Source: Burkholderiaceae bacterium
Lineage (GTDB): Bacteria; Pseudomonadota; Gammaproteobacteria; Burkholderiales; Burkholderiaceae_D
Direction of reading: 5' to 3'
DNA length: 64,000 nucleotides
Assembly (NCBI GenBank): GCA_019232795.1
Contig: JAFANH010000027.1
Span: 88,021-152,020 of the forward strand
The notes under the pieces were generated by a model that was given only the letters and a program-made list of their open reading frames with translations, was not told the DNA's origin and did not search any database. Positions 36,343 through 46,000 of this stretch are shown here, one piece after another. The position numbers and the translations under genes were made by a program. The first letter of the stretch is position 1, and every line of letters begins with the position of its first letter.

Positions 36343-36359
36343 AGCATGTTGTATGCCAG
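36343..36359 (-). promoter_or_regulatory. Sigma54 (-24/-12) promoter of the PEP-CTERM gene
   Basis: Read on the minus strand: C-TGGCAT-ACAACA-TGCT. The GG and GC dinucleotides have the exact sigma54 spacing, and the -24 box TGGCAT fits TGGCAY. It lies about 60 bp before the start codon. The other PEP-CTERM gene (40454) has a matching site at 40397-40412. Confidence 0.7.
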
Positions 36360-36585
36360 GAACTTGGCATGATGATTTGGGGAATGGTTGTTCTAATGAA
36401 ATCAATGGTTTATGGAAATGTTGCAAGGGCTTTTACACCGGCAGGTCCCGCGGATAAAGCGGATGTGTCAAATATTCCGACAACTACATGTGGGGCGATT
36501 ATTTGAATTACCTGCCTGAGGAACAGCTTCTGTGAGATAACATCGTTTCGATTACGAGCCAGCCATATCGCATTTTCGAATACCT

Positions 36586-36987
36586 ATGCCGCCCACTTCT
36601 GAACAACTTGCCCGTATATTCTTTGACCGCTATACCGAAAGCTTTTCGGACTTAAGCGGCCAATGCATGGCGCGGTGCTATGCATTGCCTTCGGTGATGA
36701 CGCGAGCCGATGGTTCCAGCTACGCATTTACCGATGAAGAAACGCTGTTGTCTGCCTTGCGCTGGGTAATGCAAGATTATGTGGCCCAGGGTGGGGTCGC
36801 CTGGCGTTACGAACAGTTGGAGGTGCATGGCTTGGGCCAGAATGGCATGCTTGCCAGCGTGACGTGGATCATGCTGGACCAACACGCGCAGATACTCAAG
36901 CAGTGGCGGCATTCCTATGTGCTTGTGCAAAGTTCAGATGCAGGTGGCGCTTCAGTAAAAATTGTTGCGGCAGTGTACAACCGTTGA
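36586..36987 (+). CDS. NTF2/SnoaL-like small protein
   Basis: A 133-residue soluble protein. An N-terminal helix (SEQLARIFFDRYTESFSDLS) and later strands (VAWRYEQLEVHGLGQNGMLASVTWIM; about 66-91 as the central sheet) fit the NTF2-like cone. The function is unknown, and no signal peptide is present. It shares a 303-bp gap with the divergent PEP-CTERM gene. That gap contains the sigma54 promoter at 36343-36359; otherwise only AT-rich sequence is seen there. Confidence 0.6.
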   Translation: MPPTSEQLARIFFDRYTESFSDLSGQCMARCYALPSVMTRADGSSYAFTDEETLLSALRWVMQDYVAQGGVAWRYEQLEVHGLGQNGMLASVTWIMLDQHAQILKQWRHSYVLVQSSDAGGASVKIVAAVYNR

Positions 36988-37018
36988 ATTTTTCCTGCTG
37001 CTTACGGTTCCGTATGAG

Positions 37019-37972
37019 CTATTCGTCGTGATCAAATGCGTGAGGGGCGCCTTTGAACCACTTATCCAAATTCGCGATAAAGCTCTTGATGTTGGACTTG
37101 TCCCCCACCTGCAGGCCGTGGCTCGCATTCCGGTATTCTATGAATTGGAAATCGCGGTCTGGATGCTGCTCAAAATAGTGTTTGAGCATGAATCCCGATT
37201 CGATGGGCTCGGCTTCGTCCTTTTCACCCATGGCGGCGACGATAGGAATATCGAGTTTGCTATAGGTAGTGATCGGGTCATAGAACAAATGCGAGTTCCA
37301 ATAGTGGTAGCTATGTCCGAAGAAGTGCTTGTCTAGGTTCTTCGGATCTTTCGCGATTGTCGCAAATTCTTCCTGCAGCAACTTCTCGGAGTAGGGGTTC
37401 GCGTAGGGTGCAACGCCTCGTCTGGCAAACGTCAGGAAGCCGTCTGCTTGCGGCATGCCGCCGCTGCCCACGGTGGCCAGCCATCCGATTTTCTTGCTTC
37501 TGGATGCGACGATGGGAGCAACGCGGCCTCCCTCGGAAAACCCCACCACGGCTATCGAACGCTCGCCGTGCTGTTTCAGCCGCGGCTCGCTCTCGATGAA
37601 CTCCAAGGCGTCGGACACGCGCCGCTCCAGGTAATCGTCTCGCTCAAAAGCTGGAGAGCAGCTTTTCGGTTGAGGGCCGACACCCTTTTCAATATGCGGC
37701 TTCTCCAGGAAGTAGACGTCGGCGGGCGCGGGATAAAGTTCGAAAAATCCCGCAAGTCTCGCCCCAAAATCGCCACAGCCGGATCCGTCGATCAGCAGGA
37801 TGACGGGACCTCCGCTCGGAGTATTCTGATCGTGGAGATGATAATAGCGACGCGCTTCACCTTGAATCTGTATTGTTGCTTCATCGGTCTTGCGTTCGGC
37901 ATGTGCACAGGTTGAGCAGAATGCCATGCCGATCGCCAAAATAGGCGGTATCAAAGTTTTAGGAAAATTCAT
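37019..37972 (-). CDS. Secreted alpha/beta hydrolase
   Basis: A 317-residue exported enzyme. The signal peptide spans residues 1-25 (MNFPKTLIPPILAIGM to AHA). The nucleophile elbow GFSEG contains Ser146, and the likely His is in NASHGLQVGDK near the C-terminus. An acidic residue in the GEKDEAE region may complete the triad. A Cys-rich loop (GSGCGDFG and KSCSPAF) may form a disulfide. It resembles dienelactone hydrolase or PHB-depolymerase-like esterases; the substrate is unknown. GC is somewhat lower than in the surrounding genes. Confidence 0.78.
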   Translation of the reverse strand: MNFPKTLIPPILAIGMAFCSTCAHAERKTDEATIQIQGEARRYYHLHDQNTPSGGPVILLIDGSGCGDFGARLAGFFELYPAPADVYFLEKPHIEKGVGPQPKSCSPAFERDDYLERRVSDALEFIESEPRLKQHGERSIAVVGFSEGGRVAPIVASRSKKIGWLATVGSGGMPQADGFLTFARRGVAPYANPYSEKLLQEEFATIAKDPKNLDKHFFGHSYHYWNSHLFYDPITTYSKLDIPIVAAMGEKDEAEPIESGFMLKHYFEQHPDRDFQFIEYRNASHGLQVGDKSNIKSFIANLDKWFKGAPHAFDHDE

Positions 37973-38049
37973 TCTCGTCGCGTAACAAGAGGTTCATTTA
38001 CACAGGCTCGATATTGGTCGGGTTGCGCGCCAAGTATTCAAAGAATCGC

Positions 38050-38721
38050 TCACTTCTTTTGGTTAAAGAAGAGCCACATGGCTGTGCCAAATACCAAGCC
38101 TGCAAGCCCCCAAATAATAGCTTGTGTCTCCGCCTGTTGAACATTTAGGCTGCCAGTAAATAACTTGGGTAGAGTCCTAAAGCAGAACATTAGAAAGCCA
38201 AAACCGATGCTCATGCCAAGCCACGAGATTTTTCTCGCGGTAAAAGGAGGGGCATCGCGCATGGTTCGCAATTTTCTCAGTTCTCGTCGTTTCCATTTTT
38301 CTTCGAAAAGCAATTTCATGGGAAGCCATACCGGGAAGGTCAGTCCAAGAACCAGCAAGCTGGTCAGATTCCAAAGGCAGGGAATCTTGCTTTCGCACTT
38401 GGGGCACAAAAGACCAAACCAATGACCAAAGGCATTTCCCTTGGACCATAAGCGGCTATCATGGATTTCTCCGCAGGTGGGGCATGGAATGAATTGCCGT
38501 TCCGTCAAAGGTGCGGAGCTCGTTGTATCGACGAGCGTCACCTTCGGAATTCGCTGTCCCAGGATCAGTTCATTGAATGCCAAGCCTGGGTTCAAAATCC
38601 AATGAGCGAGTAAAAAATTTGGAAGTTTCCAGACCTTGTATTTGGTTTCGTCGAATTGTATGAGTTGTCTCCCTTTTTTATACCCTGCGCTGCAGCAAGT
38701 TCGGCAAGTAGCTACTTTCAT
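38050..38721 (-). CDS. Membrane protein with a zinc ribbon, function unknown
   Basis: A 223-residue protein beginning at 38721, 11 bp after the lipoprotein gene on the same strand. The open frame extends to 38901 but overlaps that gene, and no clear ribosome binding site precedes the chosen ATG. CRTCC lies at 6-10, and CPTC (80-83) with CPKC (106-109) forms a zinc ribbon. Hydrophobic segments occur at about 115-137, 168-185 and 195-215. A basic cytoplasmic loop (EEKWKRRELRKLR) lies between the first two. It has lower GC than its neighbours. Confidence 0.6.
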   Translation of the reverse strand: MKVATCRTCCSAGYKKGRQLIQFDETKYKVWKLPNFLLAHWILNPGLAFNELILGQRIPKVTLVDTTSSAPLTERQFIPCPTCGEIHDSRLWSKGNAFGHWFGLLCPKCESKIPCLWNLTSLLVLGLTFPVWLPMKLLFEEKWKRRELRKLRTMRDAPPFTARKISWLGMSIGFGFLMFCFRTLPKLFTGSLNVQQAETQAIIWGLAGLVFGTAMWLFFNQKK

Positions 38722-38732
38722 GTTCGGTAACG

Positions 38733-39512
38733 CTAATGGTAACTTTGCAGTACCTGCATTTCCGTCACCGTGCTGCCTTGGGCCGGTGCGGCTCCGCTGT
38801 AGATGAAAGTGCTGACTTCCTTGAGTGAGCGTGTGTAACCCGAGGCATCGCGCCAGTTGGTGGTGGTCTCGGTAACGGTGGTGCCGGCGGCCGTGGTCCA
38901 AGTGGTCGTGCTTTGCAACTTGTAAGCGTTAAAAGTGCCGGCCGGCACGGTAATGCTCTCCATATCCACCAAGGCGCCCGATTGGCTTTCTGCCAGTACC
39001 ATCGATGGCTGGGAAGTCGAACCGGCCATGCTGGTGCAATTGGTGGTGAAGGCAAACGACCAGGTTTGCCCGACCGACAGCGGAGATGGCGCGCCCCCTG
39101 CGTGGGGCGAATAGAGGCAAGTCGTCGAACTGCCCGGCGGTGTCACGGTTGTGCTGGTTAATTGCCCGACGCTGTTGTAGTTTTGGGTGGCCGGGTAAAT
39201 CGTGTAAGTGACCGAACCCGAGGTGATGCTGTCGTTGCTGGGATCGCTTTCCGTGTGGGTAAAACTGCCGTCGGCATTCACTGCGGTGACGTCGTAGACA
39301 AGCGATCTGTTGAGCGTGTTATTCAAATTGTCGACGATGGTTTCGGCGTACAGGCTTTGTGCGCCGACTACCGGTGCGACGAAGCTGTATGTCGGGACAG
39401 TGCCGACACTGTTGCCAGGGCCACCCGATCCACCTGAGCCACCGCCGCCGCACGAAGAAAGAAGAAAGGAAGCTGAAACAAAACAAAAAACGGCAACGGA
39501 CCTTTTATGCAT
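38733..39512 (-). CDS. Secreted lipoprotein with poly-Gly linker, function unknown
   Basis: A 259-residue protein. The lipobox LLSSC gives lipidated Cys21, followed by GGGGSGGSGGPGNS. The mature part is Thr/Ser-rich and beta-like, with no named domain recognised. It ends in Gln-Ser-Tyr-His. The Gly-rich linker after the lipobox is like that of the pullulanase at 3103. An inverted repeat with 9-bp arms lies 92 bp upstream (39604-39625). Confidence 0.75.
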   Translation of the reverse strand: MHKRSVAVFCFVSASFLLSSCGGGGSGGSGGPGNSVGTVPTYSFVAPVVGAQSLYAETIVDNLNNTLNRSLVYDVTAVNADGSFTHTESDPSNDSITSGSVTYTIYPATQNYNSVGQLTSTTVTPPGSSTTCLYSPHAGGAPSPLSVGQTWSFAFTTNCTSMAGSTSQPSMVLAESQSGALVDMESITVPAGTFNAYKLQSTTTWTTAAGTTVTETTTNWRDASGYTRSLKEVSTFIYSGAAPAQGSTVTEMQVLQSYH

Positions 39513-39603
39513 GTGATGTGCTGGAAAGTGAGCGGGGCGTGGCGTGATTGATTCGTCGGAATGCCAGTCAAGCGCGATTAACGCATAGGCCTCCCTCTAA
39601 AGC

Positions 39604-39625
39604 AAGCTGTCAATTCTGACAGCTT
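39604..39625. promoter_or_regulatory. Perfect 9-bp inverted repeat, candidate operator
   Basis: AAGCTGTCA and TGACAGCTT are separated by ATTC. The core CTGTCA-N4-TGACAG recurs at 52434-52449 before another lipoprotein gene. It has no T-tract to suggest a terminator, although it does lie just after the NTF2-like gene at 39661. Confidence 0.45.
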
Positions 39626-39660
39626 ATTTATAAATCGTTTGTACGTGGGCCATGGCCGAA

Positions 39661-40173
39661 CTAATTTTTGTCTGCGAAGATCGGCACGTGGCCCCAGCTG
39701 ATTGCCCGCGACAACTTCCAGCTGGTGCCGTCGAATAACATGACGTGGACGTAGTGTGCCCGGCTGATGGGTCTGTCCGGGACGCCGGGCTGTACGTCAT
39801 AGAACACGTTGTCGCCTGACACGACGGCGCCATAAATCTTGTTGCCGTCGCGGACGTTGTGCAGCGCTTCGTACTTCATCGACCCCGGTGCAGCCTCGCG
39901 CCGCCTGTCCGCGTACTTGCAGACGTTTTGCATGTTCAGTTCCGCGAACGCTTTTTTCCCGCGATAGATGCCGATTTCGTCGTGCACGAATTCCATGTCG
40001 TCAGCCAGCATCTCATTCATTTTCTTTTCGTCGCAGTGGTTATACGCGACTTCCCACCACGTAGCATCTGCTTGCTGTACCTGCGCCAGCCACGATCCAT
40101 TGTCTGCTGCCGCAAAAACCTTGCAGGAAAATACGGGTGCTGCGGCAAGCAAAGCCAGGTTTATTCTTTTCAT
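39661..40173 (-). CDS. Exported NTF2-like protein
   Basis: A 170-residue protein starting at 40173, with GGGAGG upstream; the frame extends to 40314 but without a start signal. The signal peptide covers residues 1-22 (MKRINLALLAAAPVFSCKVFA). The NTF2/SnoaL-like domain has DATWWEVAYNHCDEKKMNEML and DDMEFVHDEIGIYRGKKAF, the DUF4440-type pattern. Function unknown. It is transcribed away from the PEP-CTERM gene at 40454. Confidence 0.72.
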   Translation of the reverse strand: MKRINLALLAAAPVFSCKVFAAADNGSWLAQVQQADATWWEVAYNHCDEKKMNEMLADDMEFVHDEIGIYRGKKAFAELNMQNVCKYADRRREAAPGSMKYEALHNVRDGNKIYGAVVSGDNVFYDVQPGVPDRPISRAHYVHVMLFDGTSWKLSRAISWGHVPIFADKN

Positions 40174-40396
40174 GCAGATACCTCCCATTGTTTTTGATAT
40201 GTCGGCGGGTGGGGTACCTCGGCGCATTGGTGAGACTGGACCAGAATCACTTCGGCAAGTATCGAGTTCTTTCTTTTCTGTGCATTTCCTCCATTCAATG
40301 AATATCGTATTCATCTACGTCAGCTTATTTTACATATTGATAATATGAAAGACGAATTTCATCGGTAAGCATTTGATTTTCATGGAAATTCCATGA

Positions 40397-40412
40397 TTGG
40401 CATGCATTATGC
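40397..40412 (+). promoter_or_regulatory. Sigma54 (-24/-12) promoter of the second PEP-CTERM gene
   Basis: T-TGGCAT-GCATTA-TGC has GG and GC at the exact sigma54 spacing and the same TGGCAT and ATGC boxes as the site at 36343-36359. An inverted repeat, CATGGAA-A-TTCCATG, lies directly upstream (40381-40395) and may bind an activator. The start codon is about 40 bp downstream. Confidence 0.7.
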
Positions 40413-40453
40413 GTTGAGGCACCCATCATTTTTTAGACACCATGGAGTGCCTT

Positions 40454-41038
40454 GTGAAAACTATCCGTACCCTCAGCTACGTTTCCACTGCCTTATGTGC
40501 CGCCTTTGCAATGACCATGGCTCGCGCAGACCTCATCGAAACCGTCAACGTTGACGTGATACCGAGCTCCGAAGTCATTGCTTCGCCGCAAACTATCACC
40601 GGCACGATCAACGTCGACATGACTACGCAGACGGTCACGAGTTTTGACCTCACCGATCCCAATTTGATGAGTTACAACAGCAGTTTTCAAAGCCATTTCA
40701 GCAGTGCGGGCGGCGATTCGATATTGGGTAACACTTTCTCTCCGGACGGTGCGTTATATAGCTTTGTCGTAGCCGGCAGCGCTCCCGACAGCTTATCGGT
40801 CAGCTTTCTTTTTGATCCGGGCACAACGCCAGGAACGTTTTCCGATAGCGATAGTTCCTACGTAGGCAATAACGCCTTTGCGTACGGCGCGGAAATCGAC
40901 GATACGACGATGACGGTGTCGGGTACTGCCCCGGGCAGTGGGCCTAATGGCGGACCCAGCGTGCCTGAGCCGTTCTCGCTGGCGCTGTTCGGTATCGGCA
41001 TTGCCGGTCTCGCCGGAGTGCGTCGCCGGGGGAGTTGA
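40454..41038 (+). CDS. Exported PEP-CTERM protein
   Basis: A secreted protein of about 194 residues. GTG at 40454 is favoured because GGAG lies 6 nt upstream; the ATG at 40442 is an alternative that adds four residues. The signal peptide (STALCAAFAMTMARA) is followed by a Ser/Thr/Asp-rich body and the sorting signal VPEPFSLALFGIGIAG with a VRRRGS tail. Its promoter (40397-40412) is of the same sigma54 type as that of the first PEP-CTERM gene. Confidence 0.92.
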   Translation: MKTIRTLSYVSTALCAAFAMTMARADLIETVNVDVIPSSEVIASPQTITGTINVDMTTQTVTSFDLTDPNLMSYNSSFQSHFSSAGGDSILGNTFSPDGALYSFVVAGSAPDSLSVSFLFDPGTTPGTFSDSDSSYVGNNAFAYGAEIDDTTMTVSGTAPGSGPNGGPSVPEPFSLALFGIGIAGLAGVRRRGS

Positions 41039-41099
41039 TCTCTGGGCGCGGGGGCTTGTTTTAACGAGTGGAGTTAACGAGCGGCGGGAAGGGGCGTGT

Positions 41100-41465
41100 T
41101 CAAGCCTTGATCGCCGCCGTCACCTCAATCTCGACCTTGTACTCATGATGGATCAGCTTGGCGCCGATGGTGGCGCGGGCGGGGGCCTGGCCGGGCGCGA
41201 CCCAGTCGTCCCAGACCGAGTTCATGGCGGCGTAGTCGCCGACCGAGTGCAGGTAGATGCGGGCGGCGACGATGGAGCTCTTGTCGGCGCCGGCCTTGGC
41301 CAGCAGGCGGTCGATGATTTGCAGAACCTGGCGGGTTTGGCCGACCACGTCCAGCGAAGTGTTTTCGGCGACCTGGCCGGCGATGTAGATGAGCTTGGCG
41401 GTGCCGACGTCGACGACCGTCATTTCGGAAAAGCGGGGGCCGACTTCAAAACGTGAGATTTCCAT
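41100..41465 (-). CDS. RidA/YjgF/UK114 family protein
   Basis: A 121-residue protein starting at 41465 at the usual family N-terminus (MEISRFEVGPRFSEM); an in-frame upstream ATG is unsupported. The RidA fold is clear from IYIAGQVAEN, a long helix QTRQVLQIIDRLLAKAG and the C-terminal ARATIGAKLIHHEYKVEIEV, though the catalytic Arg of true RidA (in RxxV near the end) is not clearly matched. RidA deaminates reactive enamines; relatives may act on other intermediates. Confidence 0.85.
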   Translation of the reverse strand: MEISRFEVGPRFSEMTVVDVGTAKLIYIAGQVAENTSLDVVGQTRQVLQIIDRLLAKAGADKSSIVAARIYLHSVGDYAAMNSVWDDWVAPGQAPARATIGAKLIHHEYKVEIEVTAAIKA

Positions 41466-41509
41466 AGTGTGAATCTTTCGTCCTCCGTGTGACCGATTTC
41501 CCTTGCTTT

Positions 41510-41590
41510 GTCGTTCCCGCGAAGGCGGGAACCCATGGGGATTATCAAGTATCAACCTCAGCCTGGATTCCCGCTTTCACGGGAATGACG
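41510..41590. repeat. REP/BIME element 5
   Basis: Inverted arms TCGTTCCCGCGAAGGCGGGA and TTCCCGCTTTCACGGGAA enclose a short spacer containing AACCCATGGGGATTATC. It lies between the RidA and outer-membrane factor genes. Confidence 0.7.
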
Positions 41591-41617
41591 CGTAGAGACG
41601 ATTATGCGTCAGACAGC

Positions 41618-43099
41618 CTATTTTGTCGCCGCAACATCTTCAGACTTCTGCCACCAATTCCCCCCCAGCGCCTGAAACAGTGCCACCGTATCGGCCAGCC
41701 GTGCCGCCTGCGCCTGCACCAGGGCCAAACGCGCCTGCTGGTAAGTCTGTTCGGTGCCCAGCAGCATCAAGGTGCTGATGTCGCCCAGCGCCAACTGCCG
41801 GCGCGCAATTTCCAGGCTCTTGAACGCGGCGCGCTCGGCCTTGTCGGCCGCCTGCAAGCCTCTGGCGTCGGCATCGAGCGCCTGCAGCGCGTCGGCCACG
41901 TTCTGGAACGCGGCCAGCACCGTGGCGCGGTATTGGGCGGCGGCCTGGTCGTAGGCGGCGCGGGCGGCGGCTTCCTTGTGCCTGAGCGTGCCGCCGTCGA
42001 ACACGGTTTGCGCGACGTTGCCGGTGACGTCCCAGAAACCGGTGCCGGACTTGAACAGCGTGGCCATGGTCAGTGCGGCCGAGCCGTAGCCGTTCACGCC
42101 CAGCGTGATGCTGGGCAGGCGGGCGGCGGCGGCCACGCCGATCTGGGCGCTGGCCGCATGCAATTGCTCTTCGGCGGCGCGCACGTCGGGGCGGTGTTCA
42201 ACCAGCGTCGAAGGCAACGCCAATGGCAGTTCGGTCGGCAGTTGCAGGCTGTCGAGGTCGAAGCTGGCAGCCAAGGCCTCATTCGGATACTGGCCGGCCA
42301 GGGCCTTGAGCAAGTCGCGCTGCAATGCCAACTGCTTTTCCAGCGGCGGCAGCGTGGCTTCGGCTGCGGCCAGAGCGGCTTCCTGGGCGGCGACGTCGGC
42401 TTGCGCCACCTGGCCGAGCGCGTATTGGCGATGGAACATATCCATCAGCCTGCTTTGCTCTGCGATGATTTCCCTGGTCGCGGCAATCTGCGCACGCAAG
42501 CCGGCTTCGACTATGGCGGCGCCGACCACATTCGATGTCAGTGTCAGGTAAGTGGCCTCGAGCTGGAAACGCTGGGAATCGGCCTGGGCTTGCAGCGATT
42601 CGACCTGACGGCGATTGGCGCCGAATACATCCGCGGTATAGCCGACCGATACCTGGGCGGTGTACAGGCTGACATAGGTGGCCCCTGATATTGCCGGGCT
42701 GGCCAGGTCGCTGGCTACTTTTTGCCTGCTCGGCGAAAAACTCGCACCGACCTGCGGGTAGTACAAGCCTTGCTGCGCGGCGACACCTTCTTGCGCCACG
42801 CGCAGCGCGGCTTGCGCGGCATCGACGTCCGGGTTGTGCTTGATGCTGGCTTGCACCAGCTCGTTCAATGGCTGCGAGTGGAACAACTGCCACCATTGCG
42901 CCGGCAGATCGCGCTCGGCCACAAAGTGCTGCGCTTCGCCCAGCCTGTTGGCCGTGACCGCAGTCGTCTCTACCGGCGCTTCGGTATAGCCGGCCGGCAG
43001 CTTGTTGTCGGGACGATGGTAGTCGGGACCGGCGGCGCAGCCAGCCAAGAGCAGGGCGCTCGCCAATGCGCTGAGTTTCAAGTATTTAGCGGCGACCAT
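41618..43099 (-). CDS. Outer-membrane efflux lipoprotein of the HME-RND system (CzcC/NodT type)
   Basis: A 493-residue outer-membrane channel. Lipobox LLLAGC (Cys21) is followed by AAGPDY, as in NodT-type factors. Two repeated halves with paired helices and beta segments are visible, for example AAQAALRVAQEGV and SIKHNPDVDAAQ. It forms the exit duct for the pump encoded upstream. Its ATG overlaps the RND stop (TAATG). The gene order membrane-fusion, RND, outer membrane on the minus strand is the czcBAC order. Confidence 0.9.
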   Translation of the reverse strand: MVAAKYLKLSALASALLLAGCAAGPDYHRPDNKLPAGYTEAPVETTAVTANRLGEAQHFVAERDLPAQWWQLFHSQPLNELVQASIKHNPDVDAAQAALRVAQEGVAAQQGLYYPQVGASFSPSRQKVASDLASPAISGATYVSLYTAQVSVGYTADVFGANRRQVESLQAQADSQRFQLEATYLTLTSNVVGAAIVEAGLRAQIAATREIIAEQSRLMDMFHRQYALGQVAQADVAAQEAALAAAEATLPPLEKQLALQRDLLKALAGQYPNEALAASFDLDSLQLPTELPLALPSTLVEHRPDVRAAEEQLHAASAQIGVAAAARLPSITLGVNGYGSAALTMATLFKSGTGFWDVTGNVAQTVFDGGTLRHKEAAARAAYDQAAAQYRATVLAAFQNVADALQALDADARGLQAADKAERAAFKSLEIARRQLALGDISTLMLLGTEQTYQQARLALVQAQAARLADTVALFQALGGNWWQKSEDVAATK

Positions 43100-46000
43100 T
43101 ACCTGTTCTCCCGCGAGGGCGATGGCGTACCGCGACCTTCAAAGAAGCGTTCCATCGCAAAATAATACGTCGGCAAAATAAACAGCGTCAGCAGCGTCGA
43201 GACGATCAAGCCGCCGACCACCACCGTGGCCAGGTTGCGCTGCACGTCGGTGCCGACGCCGGTGGCGAGTGCCGCCGGCAGCATGCCGAAGGAAGCGACC
43301 GTGGCTGTCATCAGCACCGGACGCAAACGTTCTGTGGCGCCGGCGATCACGGTTTCGTGCAAGGGCAGGCTGGTGCCGTGCATGCGGCGGAAGTTGGCCA
43401 CCATGATGATGCCGTTCTGTACCGACACGCCGAACAGCGCGATGAAGCCGACGGCGGTCGCCACGTTGAGCGTCTCGCCGGTGACGTGCACGGCGATCAG
43501 GCCGCCCAGCGTGGCCATCGGCACCACGCCCAGCAGCAGAACCGCCTGGCGGATCTTGCCGAACTGGAAGAATAGCAGCACCGCCATCAGCACCAGCATG
43601 GCACCGAGGATAACCGTCAGCCTGGCCTGTGCGCGGCGCTGGTTTTCAAACTGGCCGGCCCATTCCAGGTGCACCTTTTGCGGGTCGAACTTCACTTCGG
43701 CGTCGATGCGTTTTTGCGCTTCGGCCAGGTAAGAGGTGAGGTCGCGTCCGCGGTTGTCGACGCGTACCGTAATCTGGCGTTCGCTGTTTTCGTGCGAAAT
43801 GGTGCTTTCGCCGGTTTGCAGCTTGATGTCGGCCACTTGCGCCAACCCGATCTTGGCGCCGCTGGAGCTGTTGAGGAACAACTGGCCCAGCGCTTGCGTG
43901 CCGCTCTTGCTGTTTTTCGGGAAGCGCACGGTGAGGTTGTAGATGCGGTCGTCCACATAGACCGTGGTGACCGGCGAACCGCCCACGCCGGTGGAAATCA
44001 GTGCGGCGATGTCGGCGATGTTGATGCCGTAGCGCGCCGCCTTTTCACGGTCTATCTTCACGATCAATTGCGGAATCGGCGGTTCCTGGAACAGCGAAGC
44101 CGAAGCAGTGCCGCGTATGGTTCCCAGGATGTCGACGATCTTAGTGCCGATGCGACGGTTTTCCTTGAAATCGCTGCCGTACACGCGCAGCACCAGCGGG
44201 CTGTGCGCGCCGCCTATCATGTCGTTGACGCCGTCGATGATGGGCTGGCTGATGCCGATGGAAAAGCCCGGCATGCTGTCGAAGCGCTTGGTCATGCGCG
44301 CGATCAGTTCGGCTTTGGTTTCGTGATTCGGCCATTCGCCGTAAGGTTTCAGACCGACCGGCACTTCGATGTGCGAAGGCGTCCAGGGGTCGGTGCCGTC
44401 GTCGCTGCGGCCGAGCTGAGTGACCACGTAGGACACTTCGGGGAATTCATGCAGCGTGCGGCGCAGTTCGGCCGCCATGTCGTTGGCCTTGTCGAGCGAG
44501 AGGCCGGTCGGCATCTGCACTTGCAGCCATAGCGCGCCTTCGTCGAGTTCGGGCAGGAATTCGCTGCCGGCGGTGAATGCCAGGACGACCACGGCGGCCA
44601 AGGTGGCGAGGCCGATGCCGTAAGCCAGCCAGGTGCGGTGCAGCAGGTCTTCCAGTGCGGCGCGGTAGCGCGCAGTCAGCCATTCGAGCGGGCGGTTGTG
44701 GAACACGGCGCGCGGCTTGCGCAGCGCGGCGTAGGCCAGGCCGGGAATCAATGCGATGGTGCACAGCAGGGCGCCGAGCAGGGCGTACGCAACCGTATAC
44801 GCCATCGGCGTAAACAGCTTGCCTTCGGCGCGTTCGAACGCAAACAACGGCAGGTAAGCCGAAATGATGATGAGCGTGGCGAAGAAGATTGGCCGCGCCA
44901 CGTGGGCCGCGGTTTCCAGGATGTCGTCTTCGCTCAGTTCCACGGTAGGTTGTTCTTCACGCCGCCGCAGAATCGCTTCCATCACCACGATGGCGCCGTC
45001 GACGATGATGCCGAAATCGATCGCGCCGAGCGAGAACAGGTTGGCCGGCATCTTGGTCGCAGCCATGACGATGAACACCGTCACCAGCGCAATGGGAATC
45101 GCCACCGCCGCCACCAGCGCGCTGCGCGGGCTGCCCAGGAACAAGATCAGCACGATGCACACCAGGCCTATGCCTTCCAGCACCGTATGGCTGACCTTGT
45201 GCACGGTCAGCTCCACCAGGTCGTCGCGGTCGATGTAGGGCGCGATGCGCACGCCCATCGGTTCCAGCTTCCTGCGCAACTGTTCCACCTTGGCATGCAC
45301 GCCTTCCAGCACGCGCGAGGGGTTTTCATACTTCAGCATCAGCACGATGCCTTCGATGGTGTCGGGGTTGTTGTCCTTGCCCAGGATGCCTTCGCGTTCC
45401 TGGTGGCCGAACTGCAGCTTGCCGAGCTGGCGCACCAGCACCGGCACGCCATTGCTCTGCGTGACCACTACCGAGCCGAGGTCTTCCAGCGTGTGGATCT
45501 GGCCGATGCCGCGCACCACGTAGCTCTGCTCGCCGCGCGCGATGCGGCCACCGCCGGCGTTGGCGCTGTTGTTGTTGATGGCATTGACCACGTCGTTCAA
45601 AACCACGCCGTAGTGTTGCAACTGCGCCGGGTCGAGCTCGAGCTGGAATTCCTTGGTGAAGCCGCCGAAGTTGTTGACGTCGGCCACACCCGGCACCTGC
45701 TTGAAGGCCGGCATGACGATCCAGCGCTGGATCTCGGACAATTCCATCAAATTCTTGGTGTCCGACTCCAGCGTGTAGCGATAGATTTCACCGCCCGAAC
45801 CCGAAACCGGGGCCAGGCTGGGCTGGATGCCCGCCGGCAAGGTCACAGCGCCTATGCGTTCCAGCACACGCTGGCGGATGAAATAGTCTTCCGTGCCGTC
45901 CTTGAACACCAGCGTGATCAGAGAGAGGGCGAAGGTGGAGGACGAACGCATCGTCACCAGGCCGGGCGTGTTGGACAGCGCACGCTCCAGCGGCGTGGTG

